From contig JBJKRF010000093.1 of the NCBI GenBank assembly GCA_046704785.1, positions 1-55,290 on the forward strand: a DNA stretch of 55,290 nt, given 5' to 3'. The stretch comes from JBJKRF01 sp046704785 (GTDB lineage Bacteria; Chloroflexota; Anaerolineae; Anaerolineales; Villigracilaceae). Positions 34,605-43,188 of the stretch are shown here, in pieces. The stretch's first letter is position 1; every line of letters starts with the position of its first letter. A program made the position numbers and the translations under genes. Below the pieces are notes generated by a model. The model ran no database searches. It was given only the letters and a program-made list of their open reading frames with translations, and was not told where the DNA came from.

Positions 34605-34692
34605 ACAGGGAAATTGTTTAGGGGATTAGGGAACTCTCATCGAGCCGGAACCTGTTTGCGGGTAGAATGGTCGCAGCGAAAGATGAGGGAAC

Positions 34693-35562
34693 ATGCTGAA
34701 GCGTCGAAAAAAACTTCTTTGGGGATTGAGCGCTTTGGGCGTCATCCTCCTGCTGCCGGTCCTGTATTATTGGGGACGGCCTGCGCCGGTGGAGATGCGC
34801 GAGCAGCTTTATCCGGGCGTGGTGTATTACCGGCGCGTGCATTACACGCCGCGGCTGATGATCGCGCATATCGTCACGGTGGATTTGACTCAAAAGAACA
34901 TCCATGTGCTGGTCACGCCGCCGGATCGTAAGGGCGCCGAGGCAGATCTGCCGTTGAACGCGCGCACGACGTCGGCGTTTGCGCGCGAGTTCGGGGTGCA
35001 GGTGGCGATCAATGGGGACGGTTTCACGCCCTGGTATTTCAACTCGATTTTCGATTACTATCCTCACGAGGGCGACCCCGTCAAGCCAAACGGCTTTGCG
35101 GCCTCGCGTGGGAAGGAATACGGCCAGATCAAGGGGCCGACGTTGTATATCAACGACCGCAAGGAGGCCTCGTTCGGGCAGCCAATCCGCAAGATTTACA
35201 ACGCGATTTCGGGCTCCTACTGGCTGGTGAAGGATAAAAAACCTGTGGCAGACCTGCCCGATACGACGGTGGCGCCGCGCACCGCCATCGGCCTGGACGG
35301 GCCGGGCACCCGCCTGATCATGATCGTGGTAGACGGACGCCAACCGTTCTATAGCGAGGGAGCTACTATCCAGGAGCTGGCCAAGCTGATGATCTATTAC
35401 GGCGGCGACAACGCTATTCTGCTGGACGGCGGCGGCTCGTCGACGTTGGTGATCCAGGATCCGCAAACGGGAGCCTACAAGGTGATGAACTCGCCGACCA
35501 GCTTCCTGATTCCCGGCGACGAGCGTCCGGTGGCGAATCATTTCGGGATTTTTGCGAAGTAG
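34693..35562 (+). CDS. phosphodiester glycosidase-domain protein (NAGPA-like)
   Basis: A 289-residue exported protein with a single N-terminal transmembrane helix (about 8-27). The rest matches the phosphodiester glycosidase domain: VQVAINGDGFTP, APRTAIGLDG, IMIVVDGRQP and the LDGGGSSTL loop. Mammalian members uncover the mannose-6-phosphate signal; bacterial roles are mostly unknown and may involve wall or exopolysaccharide. A TAGAAT box at 34661-34666 could be its promoter; GATGAGGGA precedes the ATG. Confidence 0.88.
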   Translation: MLKRRKKLLWGLSALGVILLLPVLYYWGRPAPVEMREQLYPGVVYYRRVHYTPRLMIAHIVTVDLTQKNIHVLVTPPDRKGAEADLPLNARTTSAFAREFGVQVAINGDGFTPWYFNSIFDYYPHEGDPVKPNGFAASRGKEYGQIKGPTLYINDRKEASFGQPIRKIYNAISGSYWLVKDKKPVADLPDTTVAPRTAIGLDGPGTRLIMIVVDGRQPFYSEGATIQELAKLMIYYGGDNAILLDGGGSSTLVIQDPQTGAYKVMNSPTSFLIPGDERPVANHFGIFAK

Positions 35563-35623
35563 GCGGTTGTCTCGCCATCCTGAAGTCGCCGGGTTTTTGG
35601 CCGAAGAAATTCCACCAGACAGG

Positions 35624-35629
35624 TATAAT
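35624..35629 (+). promoter_or_regulatory. -10 box 7 nt before an ATG (leaderless promoter candidate)
   Basis: TATAAT at 35624-35629 ends 7 nt before the A of ATG 35636. With normal start-site spacing transcription would begin at or next to the start codon, giving a leaderless mRNA. No Shine-Dalgarno and no convincing -35 are present. Confidence 0.5.
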
Positions 35630-35635
35630 TACTGT

Positions 35636-35851
35636 ATGTTTCATTCCCCCGTTCGTTTTATCCTGGCTTTGATGCTGTTGCTGCTTTCGGTGGGGTTGCT
35701 CTTGTGGAGCCTGCTGCCAACCCAGCGGGTGGTGCAGCGCCAGTTTTTGCGACCGACCCAAATGCAGATGCCCGCGCCAAGCGGTTTCCTTCCGTCGCAG
35801 GTGTATCTGCCCCTTTCGTTCTCCGGTGTCCGAGCTGATGCGTGGTTCTAA
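35636..35851 (+). CDS. small single-pass membrane protein
   Basis: A 71-residue protein: N-terminal hydrophobic helix (about 8-27, LALMLLLLSVGLLLWSLL), then an outside segment with two Pro-rich turns. I do not recognise it. It overlaps the next gene's start by 14 nt and probably forms an operon with it. The likely promoter lies directly at its start codon. Confidence 0.55.
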   Translation: MFHSPVRFILALMLLLLSVGLLLWSLLPTQRVVQRQFLRPTQMQMPAPSGFLPSQVYLPLSFSGVRADAWF

Positions 35852-36626
35852 ACGACTGATCCTTTTCCTGTTTGCGCTTGGCTTGTTGCTGGCCGTCCAG
35901 GCCTGTGGTGCGGGGACGCTGGCGACAAGTACACCTACGTCGACTTCTGTCGAGAGCACCAGTCTCCCGGTGCTGGCTGCTACGCCGACCAAGCGCTCTT
36001 TCTTACCTACGTCTGATATTCAAGGAGGGGGCGCCACCGCAATGGCCCCATCTTCCGTGCCTGCTGCGCCCGCAGTGCCGGAGGCGCGCCTGTTGACTCT
36101 GGAATATCCCCCGGCGATTCGTGAGGGCGATTCGGATGTGGTGCGCCTGACTCTCCAAGTGGATACGCGCGGCAACATCACACCGACGGCGGAGATTCAG
36201 GGACATACTGTCAACGGCCAGACGATTACCATCCCGAATGTTTACGACACGGCGAATGTGGTGGCGCAGGCTCGCTTGGATATGTCTGGCGTGCAGGTGA
36301 TGCCGGCCGACCTGGTGGAGGAGCCGCTTTTGCCGGGACAGGATGTCACTTTCTTTTGGAGCGTCCAGCCGAATGGTGTGGGCACTTTCCGTGGAACGGT
36401 GTGGCTCTATCTGGAGTTCGTCCCGTTGAACGGCGGGGCGACGACCCGTCAAGCTGTGTCTGCCCAGATGATTCAGATCACGACCACCTCGTTGTTCGGT
36501 TTGAGCGCCGGCCCGGCGCGTTGGTTAGGATTTGCGGGTACGGTGATAAGTTCCATTCTGGGGCTGCCGTTCCTGGAAGACGTGATTCGCTGGCTGTTCG
36601 GTCGCTCGCGCGGCAGAAAAAGCTGA
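35838..36626 (+). CDS. uncharacterised lipoprotein-like envelope protein
   Basis: A 262-residue protein with a signal peptide ending in a lipobox-like AVQACG, a Ser/Thr/Pro-rich linker to about residue 75, a beta-rich middle (about 80-215; LTLEYPPAIREGDSDVVRLT, VTFFWSVQPNGVGTFRG) and a C-terminal hydrophobic helix (about 228-250) followed by RSRGRKS. The middle segment looks like an Ig/CARDB-type beta-sandwich. Dual anchoring by lipid and helix would be odd, so one of the two is probably not used. An upstream GTG at 35826 is an alternative start. Function unknown. Confidence 0.65.
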   Translation: MRGSKRLILFLFALGLLLAVQACGAGTLATSTPTSTSVESTSLPVLAATPTKRSFLPTSDIQGGGATAMAPSSVPAAPAVPEARLLTLEYPPAIREGDSDVVRLTLQVDTRGNITPTAEIQGHTVNGQTITIPNVYDTANVVAQARLDMSGVQVMPADLVEEPLLPGQDVTFFWSVQPNGVGTFRGTVWLYLEFVPLNGGATTRQAVSAQMIQITTTSLFGLSAGPARWLGFAGTVISSILGLPFLEDVIRWLFGRSRGRKS

Positions 36627-36649
36627 TGGGGCGTCTGCGCTCCAATCAT

Positions 36650-36696
36650 TTTTAAGAAATCTCGACGCATTGGCGTCGGATGTTTCTCAATTAAAA
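36650..36696 (+). terminator. imperfect terminator after the lipoprotein gene
   Basis: CGACGC pairs with GCGTCG and the flanking GAAA with TTTC (about 36658-36690), with mismatches between. It separates the envelope gene pair from the complex I cluster; the rest of the 262-bp gap before nuoA holds no gene. Confidence 0.4.
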
Positions 36697-36888
36697 TTAT
36701 GACAAATATCACCCCAATACCTTACATGGGTAAGTTACTCGTCATAAACCACTATGATAGAATTGCCCCTGGTTACCTGTAATATAGGTTTCTTTAGGGA
36801 TTTTGTGCGAATAGGTCGTTGGATGTATTTCCACGCAATGATTCTTGAAGAAGCGCCAAAGAAGTTTTAATCTGTATGAGGAGCGTCT

Positions 36889-37248
36889 ATGCATCAGAAT
36901 CCGTGGCTTTACATAGGCTTATTTGTAATTGTGGGGATCTTGGTTCCGATTGTGCCCATTGTTGCGTCGGCGATTATCGGGCCAAAGAAACCGAATCCAA
37001 TCAAGCAGAGCACGTATGAGTGCGGTATCGAAACGGTGGGGGATTCATGGGTGCAGTTCAAGGCGCAATATTATGTCTTTGCGCTGGTCTTCCTGATTTT
37101 TGACGTGGAAACAGTCTTCCTTTTCCCATGGGCGTTGGCGTTGCGCATCCTGCCGATGTTCGTCGTGCTGGAAGGCATTCTGTTCATCCTCATCTTGATC
37201 GTCGGGCTCATCTATGTCTGGCGGCAGGGAATGCTAGAGTGGGTGTAG
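36889..37248 (+). CDS. nuoA: NADH-quinone oxidoreductase subunit A
   Basis: A 119-residue membrane subunit with three helices. The conserved loop STYECGIE near residue 43 contacts the quinone site, and FDVETVFLFPWA is the family motif in helix 2. GAGGAG lies 7 nt before the ATG. It is the first gene of the membrane-arm cluster but is followed by a terminator-like hairpin, and the usual nuoB neighbour is missing. Confidence 0.96.
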   Translation: MHQNPWLYIGLFVIVGILVPIVPIVASAIIGPKKPNPIKQSTYECGIETVGDSWVQFKAQYYVFALVFLIFDVETVFLFPWALALRILPMFVVLEGILFILILIVGLIYVWRQGMLEWV

Positions 37249-37265
37249 TGTACCAATGAGAAATC

Positions 37266-37300
37266 AAGGCTGAAAGGATACCCCTTCCAGCCTTTTATTT
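37266..37300 (+). terminator. terminator-like hairpin between nuoA and nuoH
   Basis: AAGGCTGAAAGG (37266-37277) pairs with CCTTCCAGCCTT (37283-37294), 11 of 12 positions, loop 5 nt, then TTATTT. It may reduce transcription into nuoH, or nuoH may have its own promoter. Confidence 0.65.
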
Positions 37301-37351
37301 GTGCTGCTCTATGCTGAATTTTACTGAGCGGCAGTGTATGAGGAGCGCTGC

Positions 37352-38560
37352 ATGAATTTCGCGAACTTTTTAGCAGATCCGATCAAGCTGATTTACGACT
37401 GGTTGATGCTCACGCTGACGGGCTGGGGTCTCTCCGGCGTGTTGGCAAACGTGATCGTCAACTTGCTCGGAATCATCGTGTTGATCTCCGCAGCCATGGT
37501 TTTCGACATCCTTTTGGTCTGGATCGAACGCAAAGTGGTCTCCCGTTTTCAGGACCGCATCGGGCCCAACCGCGTGGGGCCCTTTGGGCTTTTCCAGCCG
37601 TTGGCCGACGTGGTCAAACTGGTTATCAAAGAAGATATTACGCCAGATGGCGCCGATAAAGTGGTGTTCAACATGGCTCCCATTTTGTCATTGGCCTCGG
37701 TGCTTCTTTTGTGGGCGGTTATTCCGCTGGCCTCGACCATCTATGGCGTGGACCTGAATGTCGCAACGCTTTACCTGGTGGCGGCCGGATCGATTGGAAC
37801 GCTTTCTATTATTATGGCGGGCTGGTCATCGAATAACAAATACGCGTTGTTGGGCGCGTACCGCATGGTGGCGACTCTCGTCTCGTATGAGATTCCGATG
37901 ATCGTCGGCCTGTTGATTCCGACTTTGCTGGCCGGCTCCTTGAGCCTGAATGCCATTGTCAGCGCGCAGGATAAAGGGGTCTGGTTTGTCGTGCTTTCTC
38001 CTTTGGGCGCGGTGGTCTTCCTGATTGCTGCCCTGGCCGAACTTGGCCGCGCGCCCTTCGACCTGAACGAGGGCGAATCCGAGATCGTGGCCGGTTATCA
38101 CATCGAGTACACCGGGATGAAATTTGGGCTGTTCTTTGCCGGAGAGTTGCTGCACGCTTTCACCTTCGGCGGTTTTCTCGCCATTTTGTTCTTCGGCGGC
38201 TGGGCCGGCCCGGGGGCAGACAAATATCCTCTGCTGGGCGTGTTCTACTTCATTATCAAGGCTATGCTTGGCTATTGGGTCATCATGTGGATTCGTTACA
38301 CCATCCCACGCATTCGTATCGATCACATGTTGGCCTTCAACTGGAAATTCCTGACCCCATTCTCCTTTGTGCTGCTGGTCGTGACGGTCGTTGTTGCCCG
38401 CTTGTTGCAAGGCGCAGCGCTGCCGATTTACAGCCTGGGCCTGTTGCTCTCGAACGTTCTTGTCGGCTGGATTACCATCGAAATCCTGCGCCGTTATGCG
38501 CGCGGGCAGCGGACGCTCGAAGAGAGTCCCAAGCCTGTGGCGCAGGCAGCCCATCACTAG
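37352..38560 (+). CDS. nuoH: NADH-quinone oxidoreductase subunit H
   Basis: A 402-residue membrane subunit that forms the quinone cavity and links the peripheral arm to the proton channels. Key motifs: WIERKVVSRFQDRIGPNRVGP, QPLADVVKLVIKED and the acidic loop LAELGRAPFDLNEGESEIV (E-rich quinone loop). ATG 37352 follows AGGAG by 6 nt. The gene starts about 100 bp after nuoA, and no nuoB-G gene lies between them. Confidence 0.97.
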   Translation: MNFANFLADPIKLIYDWLMLTLTGWGLSGVLANVIVNLLGIIVLISAAMVFDILLVWIERKVVSRFQDRIGPNRVGPFGLFQPLADVVKLVIKEDITPDGADKVVFNMAPILSLASVLLLWAVIPLASTIYGVDLNVATLYLVAAGSIGTLSIIMAGWSSNNKYALLGAYRMVATLVSYEIPMIVGLLIPTLLAGSLSLNAIVSAQDKGVWFVVLSPLGAVVFLIAALAELGRAPFDLNEGESEIVAGYHIEYTGMKFGLFFAGELLHAFTFGGFLAILFFGGWAGPGADKYPLLGVFYFIIKAMLGYWVIMWIRYTIPRIRIDHMLAFNWKFLTPFSFVLLVVTVVVARLLQGAALPIYSLGLLLSNVLVGWITIEILRRYARGQRTLEESPKPVAQAAHH

Positions 38561-38576
38561 GACAGGGAGCAGAAAA

Positions 38577-39086
38577 ATGGATGCAATGCAAATTATCTTT
38601 ATCTTGAGCGCTGCGCTCATCATGGCCTCGGCTTTGATGGTCGTCACCACCCGGAACCTGGTTCACGCGGCTTTGTGGTTGATCGTCGCCCTGTTTGGGG
38701 TCGCCGTTCTATACGTCCTGTTGGACGCCGGTTTCCTGGCGGTAGTGCAGGTGGTGGTCTATATCGGCGCGATTGCGATTATGTTCATCTTTGCCGTCAT
38801 GCTCACCCGCCGTGAGATGCTCGACCGTGGCCCGCAGTTGAACAAATCCTGGCCGGTTGCCGCCGTGTTGGGGTTGGCGGTTTTCGGCGGGCTACTCTTC
38901 CTGTTCGGACAGTGGAACGGCCTGGGCAGGACGGCAGCGCAACTGCCCGCCAGCTTCGACGGGGTGGCGGCGCTCGGTAACGCTTTGGTGCAACCCAACC
39001 TGTTCGTCCTACCGTTCGAAGTCGCTTCGGTGTTGCTGTTGGCGGCTTTGATCGGCGCGGTCTATGTGGCGATGAACAGGAAGTAG
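38577..39086 (+). CDS. nuoJ: NADH-quinone oxidoreductase subunit J
   Basis: A 169-residue five-helix membrane subunit. Helix 3 contains VVVYIGAIAIMFIFAVML, the pi-bulge region that moves during coupling. The frame is open far upstream inside nuoH, but ATG 38577 gives the normal N-terminus. It directly follows nuoH; the usual iron-sulphur subunit nuoI is missing here. Confidence 0.96.
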   Translation: MDAMQIIFILSAALIMASALMVVTTRNLVHAALWLIVALFGVAVLYVLLDAGFLAVVQVVVYIGAIAIMFIFAVMLTRREMLDRGPQLNKSWPVAAVLGLAVFGGLLFLFGQWNGLGRTAAQLPASFDGVAALGNALVQPNLFVLPFEVASVLLLAALIGAVYVAMNRK

Positions 39087-39095
39087 GAGACGCGC

Positions 39096-39407
39096 ATGAT
39101 TCCTTTATCCTGGTATTTGTACCTTTCTGCGGCGCTGTTCAGCGTCGGGCTGTTCGGCGTGTTGGCGCGGCGTAACGCCGTTGCCATCCTGCTGGGCGTC
39201 GAACTGATGCTGAACGCGGTGAATATCAACCTGGTGGCCTTCTGGCGCTATTTGAATCCGGCGCAGAGCATGGCCGGACAGGTCTTTGCCATTATCGTCT
39301 TTGCCGTCGCCGCGTCTGAAGTGGCTGTCGGCCTGGCGCTGGTGATTTCGATCTATCGCCGTCGCAACACCGTGGTTGCCGACGAAATCGACTTAATGAA
39401 ATGGTAG
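39096..39407 (+). CDS. nuoK: NADH-quinone oxidoreductase subunit K
   Basis: A 103-residue three-helix subunit of the E-channel. The two buried glutamates are E36 (LLGVELMLNAVN) and E75 (AASEVAVGLAL), both conserved. The 9-bp spacing on each side marks it as part of the co-transcribed cluster. Confidence 0.97.
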   Translation: MIPLSWYLYLSAALFSVGLFGVLARRNAVAILLGVELMLNAVNINLVAFWRYLNPAQSMAGQVFAIIVFAVAASEVAVGLALVISIYRRRNTVVADEIDLMKW

Positions 39408-39416
39408 GAGAGCGTT

Positions 39417-41600
39417 ATGGCATCTGAGACATTGATCTGGCTTCTACCGCTTCCGCCGCTGTTGGCATTTTTCCTGATCGTGTTGTTTACCAATAAGAAC
39501 AAAGCCCTCAGCCACAGTATTGCCGTTGGGGCGGCTTTCCTGTCGTGGGCAGGCAGCATGATCGTCTTCGTCCGGGCGGTTTCCCTGCCGGACTTTGGCG
39601 AGAAGGTATTCGCCTCGGCGATCAATTGGTTCCCCACCGGGGAGACTTTCTTCAAGATCGGCGTGCTGGTAGACCCACTCTCGGCGGTGGTGTTGTTCTT
39701 CGTGGCCTGGACGGTGCTGATGATTTTCATCTACAGCGTCGGTTATCACAACTTCGGCCAGCCCGATGGCGACCACGATGTGAAGGGCTTGCCGCCGCAC
39801 GGCGCCACTGTGAAGGATGAGCACGGTCACAAGCATACGGTGCCCTCGGTGGAACCGATGTATTCGCGTTTCTTCGCCTTCATCGCACTGTTCGCGTTTG
39901 GCATGTACACGCTGGTGGTCTCCGATAACCTGTTGACGTTGTTCGTCGGCTGGGAGATCATGGGCCTGTGTTCATACTTGTTGATCGGTTTCTGGTTTGG
40001 GAAGAAATCGGCGCGCGATGCAGCCATCAAAGCGTTTATGACCACCCGCGTTGGCGACGTGTTCATGCTATTGGGGCTGGCGTTCTTGTACTCGGCCACA
40101 GGCACGCTCAGCTACCGTGAGATTTTCAATAATCCGAACACGTTGCACGTGCTGGCGACGACGGTCACGCCCTTCTTTGGCCTGTCCGCCGCGGGCATGA
40201 TCGGCTTGCTGCTCTTCATCGGCACCATTGGGAAATCGGCGCAGTGGCCGCTGCACGTCTGGCTGCCAGACGCGATGGAAGGCCCGACCCCGGTTTCTGC
40301 CATGATCCATGCAGCCACGATGGTCTCGGCGGGCGTCTACATGATCATCCGCATCTTCCCGTTGATCAGCGCGGATTATGTGCCCGGCGGGCCGCTGACG
40401 CCCACCATGAGCACCATCGCTTTCATCGGCGCGTTCACGGCCCTGTTCGCGGCAACCATTGCTGTGGCCCAGAACGACATCAAACGCGTGCTGGCCTACT
40501 CGACGATCTCACAGTTGGGGTACATGGTGGCTGCGCTGGGAGTCGGGGCATACGTGGCGGCTGTGTTCCATTTGGTGACGCACGCCTTCTTCAAGGCGCT
40601 GCTCTTCCTGGGCTCCGGCTCCGTCATTCATGGCATGGAACATGGCGTGATGCACACCGGCGAACATTCGCTCGACCCGCAAGATATGTTCAATATGGGC
40701 GGGTTACGCAAGAAGATGCCGATCACGTTCTGGACCTTCCTGATCGGCGGTTTCGCCCTGTCGGGGTTTCCGGTGCTGACGGCGGGCTTCTGGTCGAAGG
40801 ATGAGATTTTCTCCGAGGCCTTCGGGAACGGCCATTGGGCAGTGTTCGTCACCCTGGCGGTGGCGGCTTTGCTGACGGCTTTCTATACCATGCGGCAGAT
40901 CACACTGACCTTCTTGGGCAAGCCGCGCACCCAGGCAGCAGAACACGCCAAGGAGACTCCCTGGACGATGACGTTGCCCCTGGTGGTACTGGCGATCTTC
41001 GCTTTTGGCTATGGTTGGGTGGGAATCCCGAAAGAATTCCCACTGCTGGGCGGCCTGATCCCGAACTGGTTCCACGCCTTCGTGGGCAAGACGCTGCTTA
41101 CGGAGCCGGCGGCGGTGGCTTTCAACATTGTGCCACTGGTGACCTCGTTGGTGGTTGCTCTAGGCGGCCTGGGGCTGGGGTGGCTGATTTATCGGAACGT
41201 CGCTGCCGGGGAGCCTGATCCGCTGGCGCAACCGCTGGGGCCGCTGCACACCTTGCTCAAGAACAAATATTATTTCGACGAGCTCTATGCTTATTTCCTG
41301 GTCAAACCGGCGACCTGGTTTGCGGAAGTCTTTACCTTCCAGTGGATGGACCGTGGCGTGATCGATGGCATTTTGCACACGGTGGCGCGCGTCGTGTTCG
41401 TCCTGGGACGCGCGATCCGTTACGGCTTCGACCTGCCTGTGATCAACAACTTTTTTGGTAATGGCAGTGCGACAGTGTTTCAAAAGAGCGGCCGCGAGTT
41501 GCGTTACTCGCAGACAGGCCGCATTCAGACGTATATGATCTCCGCCTTGGCCGTCCTGATCGTGGTCGCCGCGGCGCTGACCTATTTCATACCGAGATAA
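39417..41600 (+). CDS. nuoL: NADH-quinone oxidoreductase subunit L with extended lateral-helix region
   Basis: A 727-residue distal antiporter-like subunit, long for NuoL. Core motifs are LFVGWEIMGLCSYLLIGFW (Glu179), GKSAQWPLHVWLPDAMEGPTPVSA (Lys273) and the central Lys/His helices. Two departures stand out. A His/Asp-rich loop of about 30 residues (114-144) is inserted between the YSVGY and YSRFFA motifs. The C-terminal lateral-helix region (about 619-702, FDELYAYFLVKP to SQTG) is about 30 residues longer than in ordinary NuoL, with a repeated pattern (DRGVIDG, then DLPVINN). The extra length would suit a complex with one more NuoM-like subunit. Confidence 0.95.
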   Translation: MASETLIWLLPLPPLLAFFLIVLFTNKNKALSHSIAVGAAFLSWAGSMIVFVRAVSLPDFGEKVFASAINWFPTGETFFKIGVLVDPLSAVVLFFVAWTVLMIFIYSVGYHNFGQPDGDHDVKGLPPHGATVKDEHGHKHTVPSVEPMYSRFFAFIALFAFGMYTLVVSDNLLTLFVGWEIMGLCSYLLIGFWFGKKSARDAAIKAFMTTRVGDVFMLLGLAFLYSATGTLSYREIFNNPNTLHVLATTVTPFFGLSAAGMIGLLLFIGTIGKSAQWPLHVWLPDAMEGPTPVSAMIHAATMVSAGVYMIIRIFPLISADYVPGGPLTPTMSTIAFIGAFTALFAATIAVAQNDIKRVLAYSTISQLGYMVAALGVGAYVAAVFHLVTHAFFKALLFLGSGSVIHGMEHGVMHTGEHSLDPQDMFNMGGLRKKMPITFWTFLIGGFALSGFPVLTAGFWSKDEIFSEAFGNGHWAVFVTLAVAALLTAFYTMRQITLTFLGKPRTQAAEHAKETPWTMTLPLVVLAIFAFGYGWVGIPKEFPLLGGLIPNWFHAFVGKTLLTEPAAVAFNIVPLVTSLVVALGGLGLGWLIYRNVAAGEPDPLAQPLGPLHTLLKNKYYFDELYAYFLVKPATWFAEVFTFQWMDRGVIDGILHTVARVVFVLGRAIRYGFDLPVINNFFGNGSATVFQKSGRELRYSQTGRIQTYMISALAVLIVVAAALTYFIPR

Positions 41601-41612
41601 GGGGAGCGGAGA

Positions 41613-43175
41613 ATGGACTTCATAAGCACTCACCTGCTCACCACAATTCTGTTCTTTCCGGTGCTGACCGCACTGGTCATTCTGTTTTTGCCCTCCGACC
41701 AGCCGAAACTGATCCGTTGGACGGCTTTTCTTGCCAGCCTGATTCCGCTTGCGCTTTCGATCTACGTCTGGATGCACTTCGACCTATCGGCCAGCGGTTA
41801 CCAGTTCCAGGAGCAGTATGCCTGGTACGACGCCGTCCATGCCACCTTCCATCTGGGCATCGACGGCCTTTCGCTGACGATGATGCTGTTGACCACGCTG
41901 TTGATGCCGCTCTCGCTGCTGGCTTCCTTCGGGATTACCGACAAAGTCAAAGCCTACATGATGCTCTTCCTGTTCCTGGAAACGGGCATGTTGGGCGTCT
42001 TCCTGGCAGTCGACCTGTTGATCTTCTTCGTCTTCTGGGAAGTCGGGCTGGTGCCGATGTATTTCCTGATCAACCAGTGGGGCAACGAGAAGGACGAACG
42101 CGAACTGTGGGGCGGCATCAAAATCCAGGCGCGCAACTACGCCTCGCTCAAGTTTATGATCTATACTATGGCGGGCTCGTTGGGCCTGTTACTGGCGATC
42201 CAGATGCTGGGTGTGCTCTTCGGAACCTATGACCTGGTGACGCTCACACAGCGTTGGACGAGCCTGACGGGTGGTACGTTGTTAGGGTTGCCAGTGGAGA
42301 CGGTCAAGACGATCGCCTTTTGGGCCTTTGTCATCGCCTTCGCTTTGAAGGTGCCCATCTGGCCTTTCCACACCTGGCTCCCCGACGCCCATACCGAGGC
42401 CCCCACAGCGGGTTCCATGATCCTGGCGGGGGTGCTGCTCAAACTCGGCGCGTACGGGTTCCTGCGCCTGGTGCTGCCGCTTTACCCGGCGGAATCACAG
42501 CAGTATGCTGGATGGCTGGCCTTTTTGGCGACGATGGCCATCGTCTTTGGCGCGCTGGCGGCCTACGGGCAGACGGATTTCAAACGCCTGGTAGCGTATT
42601 CGTCAATCAATCACATGGGCTTCGTCGTGTTGGGCATTGCGGCGGCGGCCAAGTCGATCGGCACACTGAACGCCACCATTGCGCTGAACGGTGCGGTGTT
42701 GCAGATGTTCAATCATGGCCTTTCGGCAGCCGGCATGTTCTTCCTGGTCGGCGTGATCTACGAACGGACGCACACGCGCAACCTGAACGAGTATGGAGGT
42801 CTGTTCCCGCTGGTGCCAGTCTATGGCGGCATCCTGATTTTCACCAGTATGGCTTCGCTCGGTTTGCCCGGCCTGAACGGTTTCGTGTCTGAATTCCTGG
42901 TGGTGCGTGGCTCCTGGCCGATTTTGACGGTTTATACCGCCATCAGCATGCTTGGTCTGCTCTTCACCGGGGCCTACGTCTTGAAAGGCATCAAGCAGGT
43001 GTTGCATGGTCCGTTGAACGAGCACTGGGCACACGGCGTGCGCCGCCTGACCGAAATCACGACCCGTGAGATCGTCGTGATGGCCCCTTTGATGGCCTTG
43101 ATCCTGGCTATCGGCCTGTGGCCGGCCTGGATTTTGGATGTAATCAACAAAGCAATGCTTATGCTTTTCTCGTAG
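41613..43175 (+). CDS. nuoM: NADH-quinone oxidoreductase subunit M, canonical copy
   Basis: A 520-residue antiporter-like proton-pumping subunit. The proton-path residues are all present: E143 in FVFWEVGLVPMYFL, K246 in FALKVPIWPFHTWLPDAH, K277 in GVLLKLGAYG and a TM12 Glu in GFVSEFLVV. It lies between nuoL and a second nuoM, with a 12-bp and a 13-bp gap. Confidence 0.97.
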   Translation: MDFISTHLLTTILFFPVLTALVILFLPSDQPKLIRWTAFLASLIPLALSIYVWMHFDLSASGYQFQEQYAWYDAVHATFHLGIDGLSLTMMLLTTLLMPLSLLASFGITDKVKAYMMLFLFLETGMLGVFLAVDLLIFFVFWEVGLVPMYFLINQWGNEKDERELWGGIKIQARNYASLKFMIYTMAGSLGLLLAIQMLGVLFGTYDLVTLTQRWTSLTGGTLLGLPVETVKTIAFWAFVIAFALKVPIWPFHTWLPDAHTEAPTAGSMILAGVLLKLGAYGFLRLVLPLYPAESQQYAGWLAFLATMAIVFGALAAYGQTDFKRLVAYSSINHMGFVVLGIAAAAKSIGTLNATIALNGAVLQMFNHGLSAAGMFFLVGVIYERTHTRNLNEYGGLFPLVPVYGGILIFTSMASLGLPGLNGFVSEFLVVRGSWPILTVYTAISMLGLLFTGAYVLKGIKQVLHGPLNEHWAHGVRRLTEITTREIVVMAPLMALILAIGLWPAWILDVINKAMLMLFS

Positions 43176-43188
43176 CGCGAGGTATGCG

